Under the pieces are notes generated by a model. It worked only from the letters and a program-made list of their open reading frames with translations, made no database searches and was not told the DNA's origin. Shown in pieces: positions 58,701-64,000 of a stretch of DNA of 64,000 bases (within the stretch, counting starts at the first letter, position 1; each line of letters begins with the position of its first letter). The DNA comes from Symbiodinium kawagutii (taxonomy: Eukaryota; Sar; Dinophyceae; Suessiales; Symbiodiniaceae): positions 464,086 to 528,085 of the forward strand of contig VSDK01000792.1 in assembly GCA_009767595.1 (NCBI GenBank). The letters are read 5' to 3'. The position numbers and the translations under genes are program-made.

Positions 58701-59580
58701 ACTGGTTCTGAATTCCTACAATTCACCTTGAGTGACTGGTACAAATCATTTTCAACCATCAGTAATCGTTATCTGGCATGCTATCGACAACCCATTATCA
58801 TCCATTCATTCATTCATTCATTCATTCATTCATTCATCCATCCATCCATCCATCCATCCATCCATCCATCCATCCATTCATCCATTCATTCATTCATTCA
58901 TTCATTCATTCATTCATTCATTCATTCATTCATTCATTCATTCATTCATTCATTCATTCATTCATCCATCATCATCAGTGACGAAAAACAAAATCTGGAC
59001 CAATTAAGCACTGACATTTCGGATCCTTTCCTCATTAATTGAAAAATCAACCAAGCATCACATGACCGTCCCTCAACCATTCGCTCACCATCATGACCAT
59101 TGTCAACAGTTAGTCAATCATTTTTAGAATCAATCAAAGCAACACGACTGTCTTCTTACCATTAGTTGATCATCCTGGCAGAAGAAAATTGCCAAACATT
59201 GATCGAATTTCATTTATAATCATCAACCATGGATTAACCAACCATTACTGACCCATTCTGTAACCATATGATGAACAATCATTGACCATTGATAATCCAT
59301 CATCAACCGATAATTTAGGCCGTCATCAACTATTGATTATCCATCATCAGCATTCATTGACCCTTGATTTTTCATCATTAATGTTGGTTTCTGATTAGTA
59401 TCTACCTGTTGGTTTCATCTATTTTCATTACTTTAGGGGGGGTTACACTAATCAGAAACCAACATTAACCACAAGCTCATCCGAAAATCATCGCTTTCAA
59501 TTCTGTTCCACGGCCCTGCTTCCAGGTCACTGGACGCCGCAAAAACGGACGCCCACATGGCGTCACAACGTTCCAGGCCG
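52730..59580 (-). CDS. Exon chain, upstream part of the phosphatase gene model
   Basis: Minus-strand exons 59512-59580, 57660-57759, 57335-57382, 56667-56745, 54592-54638, 53915-53977, 53372-53402, 52923-53050 and 52730-52795, each with an AG acceptor and GT donor and matching phases, joining in phase 0 across the 13.8-kb transposon-bearing intron to 38936-38968. Most secure: 57660-57759 (contains SCPWAEDMCKTLQDAMCGG), 52923-53050 (contains DPKKWLCSSVTDWGLRIQ), 52730-52795 (TTRAKLFDKFAMTCW), 59512-59580 (GLERCDAMWASVFAASSDLE). No domain recognised; Cys and Trp are frequent. The model's first exon is not at a Met and continues right: a joining exon to 61586-61630 is missing. The short exons 57335, 54592, 53915 and 53372 rest mainly on phase. 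Confidence 0.65.
54001..54060. repeat. 21-bp tandem repeat, three units
   Basis: CAATGGTGTAAGCCAGTTGA repeated three times with period 21, just on the acceptor side of exon 53915-53977. Confidence 0.9.
54880..55800. repeat. Satellite-like repeat, about 94-100 bp units, decaying rightward
   Basis: Clear units start near 55011, 55105 and 55205, each with AAAATCGTTAAAAAACCTAG, then GCGCGAAGCACATTTGGAAG, then a GGAGCACTTTTGGA end. From 55280 to 55800 the GCGCGAAGCACATT core recurs in increasingly diverged units. Intronic. Confidence 0.85.
55855..56335. repeat. Degenerate GATA-type repeat
   Basis: About 480 bases of AGATAGATAGACAGATGG-like sequence with many substitutions, directly following the satellite. 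Confidence 0.9.
57567..57632. mobile_element. Short family D MITE relative
   Basis: GGTGGCTTATAGATC at the left and ATATAAGCCATCC at the right are inverted copies of the family D end; about 40 bases lie between. Confidence 0.55.
58798..58968. repeat. (CATT)n / (CATC)n microsatellite
   Basis: About 42 tetranucleotide units, switching between CATT and CATC blocks. All ORFs across it (His-Ser-Phe-Ile repeats) are artefacts. Confidence 0.97.
59379..59468. mobile_element. MITE-like hairpin, family E
   Basis: AATGTTGGTTTCTGATTAGT (left) and ACTAATCAGAAACCAACATT (right) are perfect inverted repeats separated by about 50 bases. Lies 44 bases from the donor end of exon 59512-59580. Confidence 0.8.
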
Positions 59581-60532
59581 CTGTGAAAGCATCCCGATCA
59601 GAAACCAGGCACATGAACAACCATCGATCAACAGCATTGCCAGTATTCACCAGCATAAAGCATCCATTCACCAGCATTACCCATGAATTCACACCATGAA
59701 CTAATCATCATAAAACCATAATGAAACCACAATGAAACCATCATTCACTGTCGTGTTCATCACAATAACTGTTGACAACCAGTCAAAATCATCAAGCGGT
59801 TCGTGGTTGCTGATCGTTCATCAGTTGCGGTTGTGGAAATGACGGTAGCTGGTTTGGCTCCGAAATCCAATGGATGTCTGGAGATCCTGGGCAACTCCAA
59901 CCGTTGGAAGGACTTGTTGATGGCTCTGTTGAGTCGTGATGAATTTAAAATGTATTCGAAGTCGGCAACAAGTCGTCATGTTTGGGGGGAGAGATTGAGT
60001 ATAAGTATTGTGTAGATCTTGTGAAGATCCTAGTGCAAAAGAACTACATGCCTATCCGTTTTTGACCGTGGAATGTTACTGCGGCACAGATTCACTTCTA
60101 CCTGGCCATGCTTCAGATATCTGGCCCCACACATGCATGTCATCTGACGCTTGAAACTACCCTCGAGTCCAATCATTTCATATGCCTAGTTGCCCCGAAT
60201 TATGACATCCCCACTTCGCAGGTTGAAGTCTTTGAAAGTATGTTCTCTATGGCAAATGGTGATGAGACACACACCCACAGAATTGTTGGCAAACGCATGA
60301 ACAAGGCCAACCAACTTCCCGACATTTGCCTCTCAGGTTAGATCGTAATTCGGCAACCTGGCAGTTGAAATTCACATGATGACAATCCCCTCCAATCATA
60401 TCCATTTTGGAGGGACTGGCAGCATTTGCCATGCATGAATTTGGGGGCTCAGGGATGTGGGTACAGTCAATACCAATTGTAGATGTATTTGTGTGTGTGT
60501 ATCTATATAGTAAAGTATTGACTTATTTATCT

Positions 60533-60606
60533 ATTCATTCATTCATTCATTCATTCATTCATTAATTCATCCATCCATCCATCCATCCATCCATTCATTC
60601 ATTCAT
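60533..60606. repeat. (ATTC)n / (ATCC)n microsatellite
   Basis: About 18 tetranucleotide units with an ATTA interruption. Confidence 0.95.
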
Positions 60607-61110
60607 CCATTTCAAAATATTGATCCCTATGCAGATAGTTGAACACGGCCATAAAGACGATAACAAATAAAAGCATCCAGAGGACGTTCATCAGGGATGG
60701 GTCTGCACCCAAATCCATGGGGCAAAATTTGCTGCACATGGTACCCCATACAGATACAGGAGCCACCATGTTGACCGATTGTTGTCAAGCCACTCGGACT
60801 TGCAGGTCAATCGTCAAAAAAAAGTCCCTGGCTTTCGCAGCAGTGTCGACGGATGTCCTGTTTCCCGAACGTTGGCTCTCTCGGAGTTTCATGTGCTCTT
60901 TCTGGCACAATCTCCTGGAAAAGCTCCATCTGCAATACTTCAACACAGGCCGGAGTACATGCAGCGGTCTATACAAGTTGCCAGCCAAGTTCTGCAGTCT
61001 CTTCAGAATGCAAAGGAGGCGAGGCGATGTGATGCTACACGGATATGACAGCAGGTCTACTTCTGCCCGTACCATGTAGAAAAAAAATAAAGAAATGATA
61101 AGGATCGGGT
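60590..61110 (+). other. Coding-like block of unclear origin
   Basis: Open on the plus strand for 90 codons at 60779-61048 (contains PGFRSSVDGCPVSRTLALSE and QRSIQVASQVLQSLQNAKEA) and for 147 codons in another frame, and on the minus strand for 110 codons. The plus frame at 60779 has the most natural composition. No splice sites link it to neighbours and every other host exon is on the minus strand, so a decayed insertion is likelier than a gene. Confidence 0.25.
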
Positions 61111-61585
61111 CCAACTCGGCCGTGGACTATTTTGTGAGTCCAGGGCTCAAGCCCAAAAATGCGACCATGGCAGGATTCACCCAGGCCATGGTAAGGAACA
61201 AAAACGAATCCGGAGCTGCCTCTGAATCTACACACTGCGTTTTAGAGATTCTAGATTTATTATGAGAGTATATAAATCCCTCATAGAATATAGAACCCAG
61301 AATTACAGATTCTGATTTCTAGTTCAATGCAGAGACAGCCTGCGCACAGCTGCGCGGTGAAGGAAACACCGAAGCACTACTTCGAGTGAACGAAAGCGAC
61401 TGGCCATTCACCAGTCCAAACAACTGGCTAAAGGGACCCATCCGCGTTTCGTTCACTGCTTCTCTTCGTCATCTCAACATGTATAACGATATTTGCAGCG
61501 TGTTCACTGCTTTCTTTCCACCAGTCATTGTTCTGATTGTTGAGTGGACATCACTCACATCAGCTTATAGCAGAATCGGCGCCAC

Positions 61586-63823
61586 GCTCTCCTCATGCAG
61601 CAGTCGGTCATTGGCAGGGCTGCCGTAGACCTGGCGTTCCCAAAAATCTGGGCAGCCAACTTTGCTGAAAAATCGGAACCTTACGACATCAATAAGCAAC
61701 GACTATAGGACCGAACAAGCCCACACAAATGACTTGGGGAGATGTGGGGAACAACAACTACAACAGGTAGCAGCAAGAAGAAGATCGCTTACAACAAGAA
61801 GATGTGGGTAACAAGTCACGAGTTCACGACTTTCGGTAAGCCATCTGCGATCCACCAGACCCTCAGGGTTCCACCCCTGGAGTTGGCAGCCAACTCTTCC
61901 TTCAAAGGCAACGGTTTTTGTGGGTTGCCAGGGGGGTTCCCCAAATCCGCCAGTGGCGGCATCGCTTCCTTACAGAGAAATAACTGGCTGCGGTTCCGGG
62001 GTATCATTCCCCTCGAACAGCTACTAGCTGGTTCCCAAAATAATTTGACCCTGCTCCCACCAGCTAGGTTTTGTTTTGATCATAAGGCCGGTGATCCCAG
62101 TCAAACGAGCACTAGAACCTGGCCCAAGTGCTTGAAATTGTTTACTTGTTATTTACCATCAGCAACCACTATAAACCATCACCGAGCATCATCAACCACC
62201 CTCAAACATCATCATATTATCCATCATCAACCCTGTCCCCACCTGAAGTTCTTGAAGGCTGCATGGGCCGGTGCAGTGCACCCGCAGCCACTGCGTCACC
62301 ACGCCGTCCATCGCCACCTGCTGCGAGCTGCCACTGGCAACCTGCGAAGCTGAGGCAGCAGACCAGGCGACGCCGTTGGAGCTGATCTCCAGGACAAAGC
62401 TGCTGGGCAGCTGACTGCCCCATAGGAGCTGCACCTGAGGATGAGAGTTAGGGAGGTGGTGATGAGTAGAAATTCAGCAACTTGACCCTTTCAATACCCT
62501 CTGGTAACCTAAAAAATGGCAAATATAGTGATCAGTGAGAATCCACCATTTGTAGATTACTAACTGGGAACTATGATTTTCCGTTGCTATGTTCCCGGAG
62601 TGTACAACCACTGGTCGCCCCATCTTGGTACCAGGGCACATGATCCAAGGTGTGTCTTCCCAAGAGATCCACCCAGATCCACTCATCGCTCGATGCTGCG
62701 GATCGCCACTGTGTGCCAGTGACCCCATCAACGGCCCGGGCAGCGAACTCGTCGGGCAAGACGAAGGACGAAGCCAAAACGGGTTTGTGCAAAGCCACGT
62801 TCTCAACCTCAGCAATTTGTTTGGAGGCTGCCCCTGCTGGTACCAGTAGGTACCAGCCCCATATGCTGGCTGCAGATTTGGATCATCCGGCTTTCTCGAA
62901 TGTCGAGATCTTCGGGTATCTGTCTTGTGTTGCATGGGTCAGAACAAGCCAAGAACTCCTGCGCAAAATGAGAAAGCCAGAGCTCCAATCTCTGGAAGCA
63001 TTCCCATTTATTTATGCGGTACAAATGCCTCAATGGCTGGATCCAAGAACAATATTCGTATCGTAGCATCTGTTGTGGTGCGATATGATTCTCCCCGTCA
63101 TTGCATCACTGTTACGATGGCTGTGAATCAGAAAAACTTTTCCTGATTCGCCATGATTGTTCACTTTTAGATTATCATAGTTAGATGAGGACAGGTAGCA
63201 TTTGGAGCTGTTGTGCTCGCTGGTGCTGTTGTGGTCGTTGTGGTTGCTGTGGTCGCTGCCGTAGACGGCGTAGACCCTGCAACGTCGAAGACCTCGAACT
63301 CGTTGATGCTGCAAGTGGAGACGAAGGATCGGCAGACCTGGGTAGGTCACCAGGAGATAGAACCTACGAAGTGCACATTGCGCAACAGAGACCTTCCCGG
63401 TTGAAGCTGAGTCACAAATTCTACCCACACTGAGAGCCTCAACATGATGATGACTTGCTCAGTGACTGGGTAGTCTCAATTGGGCACCAATCCCGACTGG
63501 TAAGGTCTGATACCCATACTCCCAATCGTACAGCGTGGTTGTAGCCCATTGATGTTTGGTTGGATAGTTAGATATCCCAAAAATCATCCCATTGGATTTG
63601 CATCATCTTCCAAGGCATTCTTGGATCCAGCACCAGCTCCATCGCTTGGATCCCAAGGCGCAATCCGAATCCACTGTGCTGCTGTTGGCGCCAAAGCCGT
63701 GCGAACCGTCTGTCCACTGAGGCCACCTGCTGTCGCCACGGGCGTCCAGTCCACAGCATTGGGACTGCTCTGGATCTCGTACTCCGCGACGTCTGAAGAC
63801 CAACGAACTGCCACTTCCACAAC
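61586..63823 (-). CDS. Discoidin (F5/8 type C) domain protein, internal exons
   Basis: Minus-strand exons 63634-63823, 62640-62833, 62243-62434, 61861-61968 and 61586-61630: 243 codons with matching phases and good splice sites. The first holds the second half of one F5/8C domain (VVEVAVRWSSDVAEYEIQSS, ending WIRIAPWD). The second opens a new domain (ENVALHKPVLASSF, AVDGVTGTQWRS, EWIWVDL) and the third completes it (VQLLWGSQLPSSFVLEISS, ending WLRVHCTG). Such domains are usually extracellular or luminal and bind carbohydrate or lipid. The last two exons are linker-like (NPPGNPQKPLPLKEEL; VYGSPANDRLLHEES). The gene continues past the right edge; no signal peptide is visible. It may belong to the same gene as the phosphatase exons, but the joining exon is missing. 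Confidence 0.85.
62496..62606. mobile_element. MITE-like element, family A, diverged copy
   Basis: Left ACCCTCTGGTAACCTAAAAA, right CCGTTGCTATGTTCCCGGAG; the right end matches the terminus of 24454-24560. Lies in the intron that splits the discoidin domain. Confidence 0.6.
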
Positions 63824-64000
63824 CTGAATCAAGGTGCAACTGACGACTGGAAAACTGGAAAACCTTTCAAAACCATTGGTGGCAACCATCAACCTGTTGG
63901 AGATATGCTACTGCCAAAGAATAAATCAATGAAAGAAGATATGATGTCCCTGGTGTCCTGCCACTTGAATCACAAACGTCTATAAATGACCCATACACAC
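63824..64000. other. Intron of the discoidin gene to the window edge
   Basis: AT-rich sequence on the acceptor side of exon 63634-63823. The exon with the first half of that discoidin domain must lie beyond the window. Confidence 0.6.

Noticed and set aside
58644..59042. 132-codon plus-strand ORF
   Set aside because: Most of it is the CATT/CATC microsatellite.
62496..62606. Extra exon between the two halves of the discoidin domain
   Set aside because: It is a MITE-like inverted repeat, and the flanking exons join in phase without it.

Overview
The window looks like nuclear DNA of a dinoflagellate, most likely a Symbiodiniaceae-like or other suessialean alga (inference). Support: many very short exons in long repeat-rich introns; several GC-AG introns beside GT-AG ones; a degenerate interstitial (TTTAGGG)n tract; a 13-base match to the core of the dinoflagellate spliced leader; and a Ty1/copia element of the long polyprotein type I associate with dinoflagellates. 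Microsatellites, minisatellites and small inverted-repeat elements fill the introns. There is a 22-base assembly gap at 11603-11624. No rRNA, tRNA or CRISPR array was recognised.

All convincing host exons lie on the minus strand. From right to left: (1) 63.8-61.6 kb, exons of a discoidin (F5/8 type C) protein, one and a half domains, continuing off the right edge. (2) 59.6-20.4 kb, a chain of short exons. The first 32 (59580 down to 21770) join in one open frame of 720 codons with every intron phase compatible. Its second half is a PPP-family Ser/Thr phosphatase catalytic domain with all signature motifs (GDLHG, GDIVDRG, RGNHE, HGG, RSH) each on a different exon. (3) 20.4-15.0 kb, further probable exons downstream. 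(4) 10.0-7.1 kb, two good exons (7445-7557, 7124-7318) plus weaker ones. Whether (1)-(4) are one gene or several is not settled.

One intron of the phosphatase chain (38969-52729, 13.8 kb) carries nested insertions that can be read in order: possibly an outer unit flanked by a 12-bp direct repeat; in it a 5'-truncated minus-strand LINE-like element (39394-42094) with a 16-bp target duplication; and at the edge of that duplication a complete-looking 10.15-kb copia element (42114-52264) on the plus strand with 103-bp LTRs, a CTAAT target duplication, a primer site resembling the anticodon arm of initiator tRNA-Met, gag, and a 2462-codon pol. The pol carries protease, a methyltransferase-like region, integrase, zinc ribbon, reverse transcriptase and RNase H, then a long tail with one hydrophobic segment.

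A second pattern is structural: many introns are GATGG-rich on one side and CCATC-rich on the other, so their two ends are roughly complementary and flank the exons with inverted low-complexity sequence.
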